A stretch of 5,963 nt of DNA. Origin: CAYZUC01 sp964481705 (GTDB lineage: Bacteria > Bacillota > Clostridia > Lachnospirales > Lachnospiraceae). Position numbers and translations under genes: made by a program. Below, piece after piece: positions 1 to 5,685 of the stretch. The notes under the pieces were generated by a model. It was not told the DNA's origin, made no database searches, and saw only the letters and a list, made by a program, of their open reading frames with translations. Within the stretch, counting starts at the first letter, position 1. Every line of letters begins with the position of its first letter. Location: assembly GCA_964481705.1 (NCBI GenBank), contig CAYZUC010000140.1, positions 1 through 5,963 on the forward strand, in the 5' to 3' direction.

Positions 1-860
1 TTGATGTATCCATTGTCCTTACACTTCTTACACTTGCTAATAGTGTATGCATTGTATGCGGGAAACGTGGTCATGGTCTTACCAGGATTGAACTTGAACA
101 TCTCCTGATGTTTTCCGTATGTAGCCTGTGAACCATCCTGCATGGCTTTCTTCTCATCGCTCAACGGATAGTCACTCTTTCTGACAGGAACAACATTACA
201 CCTGCAGTTCCATCCATTGGGGGGGAAGTAATAGTCCCAAAACTTGCTTGTAATCGGCAACGTTACATTATGCAGAAGGCGATGAGAGCGACGTACATGC
301 TCATCTGCAGCTGTACGGTACTGAAGATAATAACGATCTGAATCAAGCATCATGAAGTTTTTCCACTTTGCTGCCATCTCTGCAGATGCCTTTGCGAAGT
401 TATATTCAGACCTTAGATAATATGAATTATAGTTTTTATTGATTGTTTGAACATCATTTAAAAACTGATTAAACGGCTTTATATTACCTTCCGGTGTAAG
501 CAATGAAGGTAAAGCCTCATTGAGCTCATGGAATGTCTTGATGCCTGAGAATACATAGTTACTTTCCTGCAGGCGCTGTCTGCTGGCATTATCTAAAGGC
601 TCTTGTTTTATACCAAAATCAACAGCCTCATTAAGTACTTCCGTATGCCCTTTTACAAAGTCCTGAACTTCCGTCGCTGTTATCATACCAGGTGCAAACT
701 CTCCTTTGCTGTAAAGCCATACCATCAATGCAACCCATGCCTCACTAAGTCCGAAAGGATCATCCTCATCTTCTTCCTTGTCTTCCAATTGCAGACTACT
801 ACTGCCATAAAGATCTGCGGCTCTCAAGTGTAGCCCCTTGTAGTCATCGGGGCTTAGTCG
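1..860 (-). CDS. Mu F-like minor head (head morphogenesis) protein, C-terminus beyond the left edge
   Basis: This open frame fills what looks like an 850-base gap; I translated it by hand. It gives 286 complete codons and leaves the window without a stop. Counting from the CGA codon at 860, residues 178-221 carry the Mu F signature: YLQYRTAADEHVRRSH, then LP, then FW, then PPNGWNCRC. The end visible here has a CKKC cysteine pair (residues 277-280). Mu F-family proteins (SPP1 gp7-like) are minor capsid proteins that sit at the portal vertex and are made next to the portal, as here. Residues 25-35 are strongly acidic. The start is abnormal: the frame opens after a TAA at 899-897, has no ATG until 725, and only a weak TTG at 827. 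The residues upstream of 725 (SPDDYKGLHLRAADLY) look like real coding sequence. I therefore infer that it is translated by -1 frameshifting from the portal gene, so the coordinates begin at the first codon after the slip. Family call is firm; the start mechanism is inferred. Confidence 0.85.
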
Positions 861-866
861 AAAAAA
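832..866 (-). promoter_or_regulatory. candidate programmed -1 ribosomal frameshift signal: slippery heptamer, spacer and hairpin
   Basis: Reading the minus strand, the portal frame passes through T TTT TTC (866-860), which has the X XXY YYZ form in the correct phase. A 5-nt spacer GACTA (859-855) follows. Then comes a perfect 6-bp stem: AGCCCC (854-849) pairs with GGGGCT (837-832) around an 11-nt loop. The loop segment GACTAC (845-840) is complementary to GTAGTC at 799-794, which would allow an H-type pseudoknot with a long second loop. The portal stop TAA (856-854) is four bases after the heptamer. A -1 slip leads straight into the minor head frame, giving KPFF-RLSPDDYKG. Slippery phase, spacing and stem are directly visible; actual frameshifting is inferred. 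A competing hairpin GCAGA/TCTGC lies downstream, and an indel error in the six-A run (861-866 on the plus strand) could produce the same picture. Confidence 0.55.
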
Positions 867-2074
867 GGTTTTACAAGCTGCTGGCTGTTTCCTTCCTTAC
901 GTTTTAGTACCGGAACATTGTATTTGTCTATGAAATATTGTGGGTCAACATCATAGTTGTCAAGTATCAGTTTTTCAAACGCGACTTGCTCTTCAGGAGT
1001 ATAGTCAATGGATTCATCCCAATCGAATCGGTATCCCTTTAATGGAAATCCGAATGATATCATGCGTGGTATAAGTTGGAAATTTACCATATCCCTTATT
1101 GCATCTGCATCTTTTCCTATAAGGTTTTTCAACATTTGTTTGTGGACCTCACTTTGTGATAAAGATGAACCATTGTCGGTTGTCATGGTTTGCGTAAGTA
1201 TACCTTTGGACAGCTCACTATTGGCACGCTCTATTCGTTTATCATATACGTTGAAAGCATCACCTCTTGTTGTCTCTTTTATCTCAATCTCAGTTCCTTC
1301 AGGAAATAATCCCCATGCTGCTGCTCCCATATCTGCCAGCATCTTCTCCATTCTCCTTTTATCCTGAGGATCACGTGAAGTTGTTTTAGCAATACGGATA
1401 GGCATACCGAATATCTCGCCAAACTGATCCCAAAATGCCACCATGTTCTTTTTAGGAATCGTATGCTGAGCACATTTCAAGTACAGGCCTAGATCATGAG
1501 GTTGTCCCACCTCAATGCACCATCGCCACATATCACTGTTGCGGTAATCGTATCCTTCACCTATGGTACCAAACTGTTCTTTCACTATAACTCCATATTC
1601 CGGAACCACATGCCGACGTGGTACGACTAGTACATCCTTGAAAGCAGGCTTGCCATCAACCACAATGATATCACCCAACTGTATAAGAGTGGTACCCCAA
1701 TTAGTTGCATCTAAAGAATATTGCATGAGCTGCTTGAACCATGGACTCTCGAATAGTTCCGTCAATTCAGGATTCTCTACACCGGACTTCTTTTCAACAA
1801 TCTTGAATGATTTGTTAAGTACGAAACCTTGACGCTGGCCAACGCATCCGGTAAGATGCAAATCGGCTTCAACATCAGTATATATATCATACAGGAAATT
1901 CCTGTTCGGTCTGTATTTCTCGAGCGCATATTGCCATGCGGAACGCCATGATGCGATATCTTTCTTGGTAAGATATTCAGTCTGTGTGTTCAGTTCAACA
2001 ACGACTTTCTTCAACCGTCTCTGCTGTGTCGGTTTGGCTAAATCTGCCAAAGCTATTTTCTTATTCTGTGCCAT
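854..2074 (-). CDS. portal protein, DUF935 / Mu gp29-like
   Basis: This 406-residue protein has the features of the DUF935 portal family, whose Mu member is gp29. The portal forms a ring at one capsid vertex, through which DNA enters and to which terminase and tail attach. Visible family features are an N-terminal ALADLAKPTQ segment, GCVGQRQGFVL (76-86), AFWDQFGEIFGMPIRIA (213-229) and GILTQTMTTDNGSSLSQSEV (291-310) followed by HKQ. The last of these matches the conserved 'LTQT.TT...GS......H' block. The frame extends two codons upstream to a TTG at 2080, but I chose the ATG at 2074 because it overlaps the stop of the preceding gene as TGATG, a standard translational-coupling junction. The C-terminus ends KPFFD, and the slippery run lies in its last codons. 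A fraction of ribosomes may therefore continue into the minor head frame and give a product of more than 690 residues. The length is somewhat shorter than typical free-standing DUF935 proteins, as I remember them. Confidence 0.9.
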   Translation of the reverse strand: MAQNKKIALADLAKPTQQRRLKKVVVELNTQTEYLTKKDIASWRSAWQYALEKYRPNRNFLYDIYTDVEADLHLTGCVGQRQGFVLNKSFKIVEKKSGVENPELTELFESPWFKQLMQYSLDATNWGTTLIQLGDIIVVDGKPAFKDVLVVPRRHVVPEYGVIVKEQFGTIGEGYDYRNSDMWRWCIEVGQPHDLGLYLKCAQHTIPKKNMVAFWDQFGEIFGMPIRIAKTTSRDPQDKRRMEKMLADMGAAAWGLFPEGTEIEIKETTRGDAFNVYDKRIERANSELSKGILTQTMTTDNGSSLSQSEVHKQMLKNLIGKDADAIRDMVNFQLIPRMISFGFPLKGYRFDWDESIDYTPEEQVAFEKLILDNYDVDPQYFIDKYNVPVLKRKEGNSQQLVKPFFD

Positions 2075-2493
2075 CACCAATCGTATTTATTTTTTATGCC
2101 ACAATCGTAACTTATAGGATTGTTATAGTCCTCTTCTCCGGAAGGACCTAAAATAGTAGGTATGTCGAGTGTGGCATTACCTTTCTGTACCTCTTTTAGA
2201 AAAGCAATAGCTTTCTCAAATTGGTCTTTCCTAATCTCATATCCCATTCGCCCGGGCAATGAGCATACCATGTAAAACAGTGCAATGTCGGCTACATAAC
2301 CAACCAGTGCAGGGTCACGGTCGGTACCGGTCTTTGTAAATGTCTTATCGACATCATAGCGATATCTCAGATATGATGATACCTCTGATACGGCACGTTG
2401 CTCGGCTTTATCACGACGTCCATCATCGCAGTTCTGCATTATTTTCAGTGCTTCTGCACCTACCTGTATATAATCTTCATTCTCTATGTACAT
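2074..2493 (-). CDS. gp36-like (DUF1320) head-tail connector protein
   Basis: This is a 139-residue, mostly helical acidic protein. The pattern resembles the DUF1320 / Mu gp36 family: an N-terminal YIENEDY segment, a helix with AVSEVSSYLRYRYDV (34-48), an RDPALVGYVADIALFYM block (59-75), then R-Y-RKDQFEKAIAFLKEV (residues 82-102) and KGNATLDIP. Such proteins are small structural proteins of the head completion or connector group that bridges the portal to the tail; the exact role in Mu is not firmly known. The ATG at 2493 is 18 bases after the large terminase stop. It is preceded by the A/T-rich leader AATTAAAACCTAAATAT without a Shine-Dalgarno site, as is usual in Bacteroidetes. The stop overlaps the portal start (TGATG). 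Lying between terminase and portal is unusual compared with Mu, where gp36 lies after the capsid gene. The family assignment is from pattern recognition. Confidence 0.75.
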   Translation of the reverse strand: MYIENEDYIQVGAEALKIMQNCDDGRRDKAEQRAVSEVSSYLRYRYDVDKTFTKTGTDRDPALVGYVADIALFYMVCSLPGRMGYEIRKDQFEKAIAFLKEVQKGNATLDIPTILGPSGEEDYNNPISYDCGIKNKYDW

Positions 2494-2511
2494 ATATTTA
2501 GGTTTTAATTG

Positions 2512-4047
2512 TTACCAGGAACCGGATGGCTTACTTCTAAGTCCAATAGTAGGGACGAACTTATCCAGTCTTACTTCACGCTGGAGAAACCATATAGCTC
2601 CCTCGTCAGCATCGGGAGCATCATCATGCGCACGTGTTCCCTTCTCGAAAGCAAGTGTCTGTTCTATCGCCACCTTCATGTCTGGGTCATTCTGTTCAGC
2701 CTCGTTATACCAGATGTATCCACGTTCCCATAATGCTGAGTTGGCTTCAATCCTGGCATACTTGTCTGGCTTTTTACGTTTGTCCGGCATTATAGGAAGC
2801 TGATAGCCTCTAGCTTCACCCTCACGTTCAAACTCATCAAGAATTGTATCCTGCATAAAATTAGCTTCCATGTAGAATGTGGCAGCTGCATTCTCCTCAC
2901 GTATCCATTCGTATACGTCATACAGCCATGACACCATCTCATGGATGCCACATTGACGGCAGAAAGTCTTAATATTATGAAGTTCATTGTGTGAGTAGGA
3001 TTTAAGTCCTTTACGTGGACGTCCCCATATACGTGCAGCCTTGTAGTCATTCTTTCCGGTGTCTTTCCATGAAGGATCGATATATACTATTATACTCTCA
3101 TAATCTCTCAGTCTTGGCATTTGTTTCCACTTAATCCATCGTTGTTGGAATACAGCACCTTCAGTAATAGGGTTGTTCATGTATTCCTTCTGGAATGCAC
3201 GATATCCCATGAACAACTCACGATCGCGAAGCATTTGGATAGTATAACATTCCGGCCAAGATGGATTGCCGTTTTTGTCAATTGCATTAATGGAACTTGT
3301 AAATACCGTTGGTGTGTCAATTAATTTCTGTAAGACACTGTTTTTACTGATCAGATTACCTACCATTATGAAACGGCCAGGTTGACCACCAAAACAACCG
3401 AACAAAGCTTCCTTTACCCATTTTGTGAGCTCGCTTACACGTGACTCACTTCTACAAAGCTCATCATCATCAAGGTCATCTATTATGATGTAGTCAGGGC
3501 GGTTTTCGCGAAAGCGTAATCCACGTGGACTTTGTCCACGGCCACGTGAAAAGAAAGCACATAGATCTTTGGTTACAAATTCGCCTTCCTGCCAACAACC
3601 ATTATTATATTGTACGCCGAAATCCTCAATAATATATTGATTGAATTGCAGTTCAGCCTGCAAATCGCCAAGTAAAGCATCGGCATTGTCCTCACTCTTT
3701 CCTACCAATACCATTACGTGCAGTTCTCCTTTGAACTTTAACCACAAAGGGATACCGACATCAAGATGCACAGATTTTGCATGACCGCGTGGCCACTTAA
3801 AAACAGCACGCATTTCTTTATGTTGCTCTATGTACTTAGCAGCATCATTGTGAAATTTTGCGTTCTTGCATTTGCAATAGTGGGATAGATATCGCTGGCA
3901 GAAGTATTCATAATCCTTGAGTGCTCTTGCTATGTTACGTTTTTTCTCTTCTGGCGTCTCACTTCTTTTTAATGAGGTAAGTCGCTCAAGTTGTTTGCCA
4001 TGATCCAGCCATCTTGCATATGCCGTTTTTTTCTCGTCCGCTGTCAT
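2512..4047 (-). CDS. terminase large subunit, Mu gp28-like
   Basis: This 511-residue protein has the two-domain plan of a packaging motor, with an N-terminal ATPase that drives DNA into the prohead and a C-terminal RNase H-like nuclease that cuts it. The ATPase domain shows a Walker A-like KWPRGHAKS (84-92) and a Walker B DYIIIDDLDDDE (185-196) with the acidic pair near 190-195. A coupling-motif candidate, IMVGNLIS, is at 227-234. The nuclease domain shows three acidic motifs: VYIDPSW with D324, MEANF with E394, and HDDAPDADEGA with D475, D476 and D479. A CKCKNAKFH segment (58-66) precedes the ATPase core. Length and motif order are normal for a complete enzyme. The ATG at 4047 overlaps the small terminase stop as ATGA, so the two subunits are probably translationally coupled. 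Confidence 0.93.
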   Translation of the reverse strand: MTADEKKTAYARWLDHGKQLERLTSLKRSETPEEKKRNIARALKDYEYFCQRYLSHYCKCKNAKFHNDAAKYIEQHKEMRAVFKWPRGHAKSVHLDVGIPLWLKFKGELHVMVLVGKSEDNADALLGDLQAELQFNQYIIEDFGVQYNNGCWQEGEFVTKDLCAFFSRGRGQSPRGLRFRENRPDYIIIDDLDDDELCRSESRVSELTKWVKEALFGCFGGQPGRFIMVGNLISKNSVLQKLIDTPTVFTSSINAIDKNGNPSWPECYTIQMLRDRELFMGYRAFQKEYMNNPITEGAVFQQRWIKWKQMPRLRDYESIIVYIDPSWKDTGKNDYKAARIWGRPRKGLKSYSHNELHNIKTFCRQCGIHEMVSWLYDVYEWIREENAAATFYMEANFMQDTILDEFEREGEARGYQLPIMPDKRKKPDKYARIEANSALWERGYIWYNEAEQNDPDMKVAIEQTLAFEKGTRAHDDAPDADEGAIWFLQREVRLDKFVPTIGLRSKPSGSW

Positions 4048-4493
4048 CGTTGACCGAATAAAGGTGTTAGGAAATCATCATGCATACGATGTACAAGGCT
4101 CACTACATCTTTGACATCCTTGTAGCGATCTACATTCTTAATCAACCAGTTCTCAAATTCGATAAGAGTATCAACTTTGCTTACGACGCTGTTTTCCTTA
4201 TCAATCTGATTCATTGATTTTACCATTTTGCAAATAGCATCAGCCTGTTTGCTTAGACCTACAGCCTGCTCAGGTTTGTCTATTGCGATGCTGGTGTTCT
4301 CCATTATCCGACGTTTAAGTTCAGATGAGGAGAGATTCATAGCATTGCGTGTCTCATCCCATCCTTCTTGCTTTATCCATCGGCTGAGAGTCTGGCGGCA
4401 TACGGAAGCTAACTCACATATACGTTCAGTCGGCATGCCTTTTATATAAAGTGCACGTGCGATCTCTTTGTCTTTAACCTTTTTGTTAGCCAT
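4044..4493 (-). CDS. terminase small subunit-like helix-turn-helix protein, Mu gp27-like
   Basis: This 149-residue protein directly precedes the large terminase and overlaps it by four bases. Residues 8-45 form a helix-turn-helix: KEIARALYIKGM, TERICELASV, then CRQTLSRWIKQEGW. That arrangement resembles the DNA-binding N-terminus of DUF1804/gpP-type terminase small subunits. The rest is helical and charged and could be the oligomerisation and large-subunit contact region. Small terminases recognise the packaging site and load the motor onto phage DNA. The frame extends upstream to a GTG at 4526. I prefer the ATG at 4493 because the extra residues (MPTFALLKFNE) are unlike the family and because the preceding bases (TTATTAAAGTTTAATGAA) form a typical Bacteroidetes A/T-rich leader. 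A transcriptional regulator is a less likely alternative, given the coupling to the large subunit. Confidence 0.8.
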   Translation of the reverse strand: MANKKVKDKEIARALYIKGMPTERICELASVCRQTLSRWIKQEGWDETRNAMNLSSSELKRRIMENTSIAIDKPEQAVGLSKQADAICKMVKSMNQIDKENSVVSKVDTLIEFENWLIKNVDRYKDVKDVVSLVHRMHDDFLTPLFGQR

Positions 4494-4557
4494 TTCATTA
4501 AACTTTAATAATGCAAATGTGGGCACGACAAAGACGAAAAAGAAAAAGTTGATAAAC

Positions 4558-4611
4558 GGTTAGAAACTATGCAACATTGGTTATAGACATCCCGGTAATG
4601 GTTAGAGACTT
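4558..4611. repeat. three 12-bp direct repeats with exact 21-bp spacing in the divergent intergenic region
   Basis: Three related 12-mers start at 4558 (GGTTAGAAACTA), 4579 (GGTTATAGACAT) and 4600 (GGTTAGAGACTT). Eight of twelve positions are identical in all three, giving a consensus of GGTTA-K-A-R-AC plus two A/T bases. The period is exactly 21 bp, two turns of B-DNA, so all copies face the same side of the helix. The array lies about 65 bp from the small terminase start and ends three bases before the TTTG of the candidate rightward promoter. The likeliest reading is a regulator-binding array, for example a late-gene activator for one or both operons. A packaging-initiation site bound by the adjacent small terminase is a second possibility. 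The repeats and period are seen; the function is inferred. Confidence 0.65.
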
Positions 4612-4613
4612 TT

Positions 4614-4644
4614 TTTGTAGGGCCTTTTATAGAGAGTATTTTCG
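4614..4644 (+). promoter_or_regulatory. candidate Bacteroidetes-type promoter for the protease-capsid operon
   Basis: TTTG at 4614-4617 is followed after 19 bases by TATTTTCG at 4637-4644, which matches the Bacteroidetes -7 element TAnnTTTG at all but one fixed position. The 19-base spacer fits the known 19-21 range. Transcription would start near 4650, leaving a leader of about 30 bases before the ATG at 4681. Its position just downstream of the three direct repeats suggests activation by whatever binds there. I found no equally good promoter for the leftward operon. The match is short and could arise by chance in A/T-rich DNA. Confidence 0.45.
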
Positions 4645-4680
4645 TTGCAAAGATTATTGATTACAAGTTAACGTATTGCG

Positions 4681-5646
4681 ATGGCTAAGAGAATAAGAAT
4701 AAGTAACGAGACAGTGAACTGTTATGGAACCTGGGTGAAAACATCGGGTGTCGATATTACACAGTATGAAAAGAATCCTGTATTACTGTGGATGCACTGG
4801 CGTGGCGTTATTATAGGATGCATAAAAGACTTGAAAGTAGAAGGAGAAGATATAACAGGTGAACCATACTTTGACGAAGTACGTGAAGAATCGAAGCAGG
4901 CTAAGCTTCAATTTGATAAAGGTACCTTAAAAATGGCTTCCGCTAATTTCGATATAATCGAGACCAGCGAAGACGCAGCATTGCTGAAGCCGGGACAAAC
5001 ACGTCCTACCGTAACCAAGAGTAAACTCATTGAGGTGAGCATGGTAGATGTAGGTGGCAATGATGATGCCATAACCTTATGTCATGATGGCAAGGAGTTG
5101 AAGCTTGCCAATGGTGAGAACTGTAAGGAACTTCCTCTGCTTAATCAGAACGATAATAATTTTAATAAACAAACAAACAAGAATCAAATGAACGATTTTG
5201 AAAAAATGATTCGTATGCTGCTCGGTATGCCTGAGACAGCTACAAATTTAGAAGTTCAGAAACAAGTGAACATCCTTCTTGGTTACAAGACAGCCAACGA
5301 GGAATTAAGAAACCAGCTTGAAGGATTGAAACTGGCAGGTATTACTGGCATGGTGGACGAAGCTATCGCCCAAGGCAAATTGAAGGCAGAACAGAAAGAA
5401 CATTTCATGAGCCTTGGCAAGACTATGGGAAATGACTTCTTGAAGGATACTTTGGGAGCTCTTGCTTCACCAACTAAACCAATGACATTGCTTGGAGGTA
5501 ATGGTAATCTTGATGCTCCTGCAGCAGGTACATACAAGAAATTAAGTGAAGTTCCTGATGCAAAGATAGACGAAATTCGTCTTAACAACAAACAGGAATA
5601 TATGCGCTTGTACAAGGCCGAATATGGTGTTGACTACAAGTGTTAA
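4681..5646 (+). CDS. prohead maturation protease fused to a C-terminal scaffold domain
   Basis: This is a 321-residue protein in two parts. Residues 1-135 resemble the HK97/S78 prohead serine proteases. There is a histidine in LLWMHWRGVIIG (His39), a serine in GTLKMASANF (Ser88), and a KLIEVSMVDVGGNDDAI block (115-131) matching the family's '(L)xEVSxVxxxxNxxA' motif, where Glu118 may complete the active site. Such proteases cleave scaffold and capsid protein during head maturation. Residues 150-170 are an Asn/Gln/Lys-rich linker. Residues 170-321 are helical, with a coiled-coil-like stretch near 199-217, and look like a scaffold, as in Mu gpI, whose C-terminus also encodes scaffold gpZ. The gene starts the rightward operon just before the capsid gene, the standard order. 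The call rests on motif layout; the catalytic residues are my assignment. Confidence 0.82.
   Translation: MAKRIRISNETVNCYGTWVKTSGVDITQYEKNPVLLWMHWRGVIIGCIKDLKVEGEDITGEPYFDEVREESKQAKLQFDKGTLKMASANFDIIETSEDAALLKPGQTRPTVTKSKLIEVSMVDVGGNDDAITLCHDGKELKLANGENCKELPLLNQNDNNFNKQTNKNQMNDFEKMIRMLLGMPETATNLEVQKQVNILLGYKTANEELRNQLEGLKLAGITGMVDEAIAQGKLKAEQKEHFMSLGKTMGNDFLKDTLGALASPTKPMTLLGGNGNLDAPAAGTYKKLSEVPDAKIDEIRLNNKQEYMRLYKAEYGVDYKC
5188..5646 (+). CDS. candidate nested scaffold protein from an in-frame internal start
   Basis: An in-frame ATG at 5188 (residue 170 of the protease) begins MNDFEKMIRMLLGM and would give a 152-residue protein identical to the scaffold domain. It is preceded by an A/T-rich stretch (about 5150-5187) with AATTTTAATAAACAAACAAA, which is far more A/T-rich than the surrounding coding sequence. 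That stretch looks like the leader of a typical Bacteroidetes gene, and it encodes only a low-complexity linker (NQNDNNFNKQTNKNQ). Mu (gpI/gpZ) and lambda (C/Nu3) both make their scaffold by internal initiation inside the protease gene. Internal translation here is inferred by analogy and from base composition. Confidence 0.5.
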   Translation: MNDFEKMIRMLLGMPETATNLEVQKQVNILLGYKTANEELRNQLEGLKLAGITGMVDEAIAQGKLKAEQKEHFMSLGKTMGNDFLKDTLGALASPTKPMTLLGGNGNLDAPAAGTYKKLSEVPDAKIDEIRLNNKQEYMRLYKAEYGVDYKC

Positions 5647-5685
5647 TCGACTATTAATCAACTATTAAAAACTATTCAATAGATA
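5643..5685 (+). repeat. degenerate 11-bp tandem repeat filling the gap before the capsid gene
   Basis: The protease-capsid gap can be written as four successive units: TTAATCGACTA (5643), TTAATCAACTA (5654), TTAAAAACTA (5665, one base shorter) and the diverged TTCAATAGATA (5675). The first two differ by a single base. The array runs from the protease stop codon to the first base of the capsid ATG. It also contains the short palindrome CTATTCAATAG (5672-5682). It probably serves as the A/T-rich, unstructured translation leader of a highly expressed gene; no other role is evident. Confidence 0.5.

Noticed and set aside
825..827. TTG as an independent start for the minor head protein
   Set aside because: It would discard the coding-like residues before it, has no leader of the usual kind, and is less consistent with the slippery cassette; it remains a fallback.
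603..833. Plus-strand open frame of 76 codons over the minor head region
   Set aside because: It lies opposite the Mu F-like coding frame, has no recognisable domain, and is explained as a shadow of that gene.
2075..2080. TTG start two codons upstream for the portal gene
   Set aside because: The ATG at 2074 forms a TGATG coupling junction and gives a more normal N-terminus (MAQNKK).
2790..3050. Minus-strand 86-codon frame inside the large terminase
   Set aside because: It overlaps the nuclease domain in another frame and shows no family features.
4494..4526. GTG start at 4526 for the small terminase
   Set aside because: The additional residues do not fit the family, and the bases before the ATG at 4493 have typical leader composition.
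4610..4616. Run of seven T as an intrinsic terminator
   Set aside because: No G/C-rich hairpin precedes it, and it lies between divergent genes where no transcript ends.
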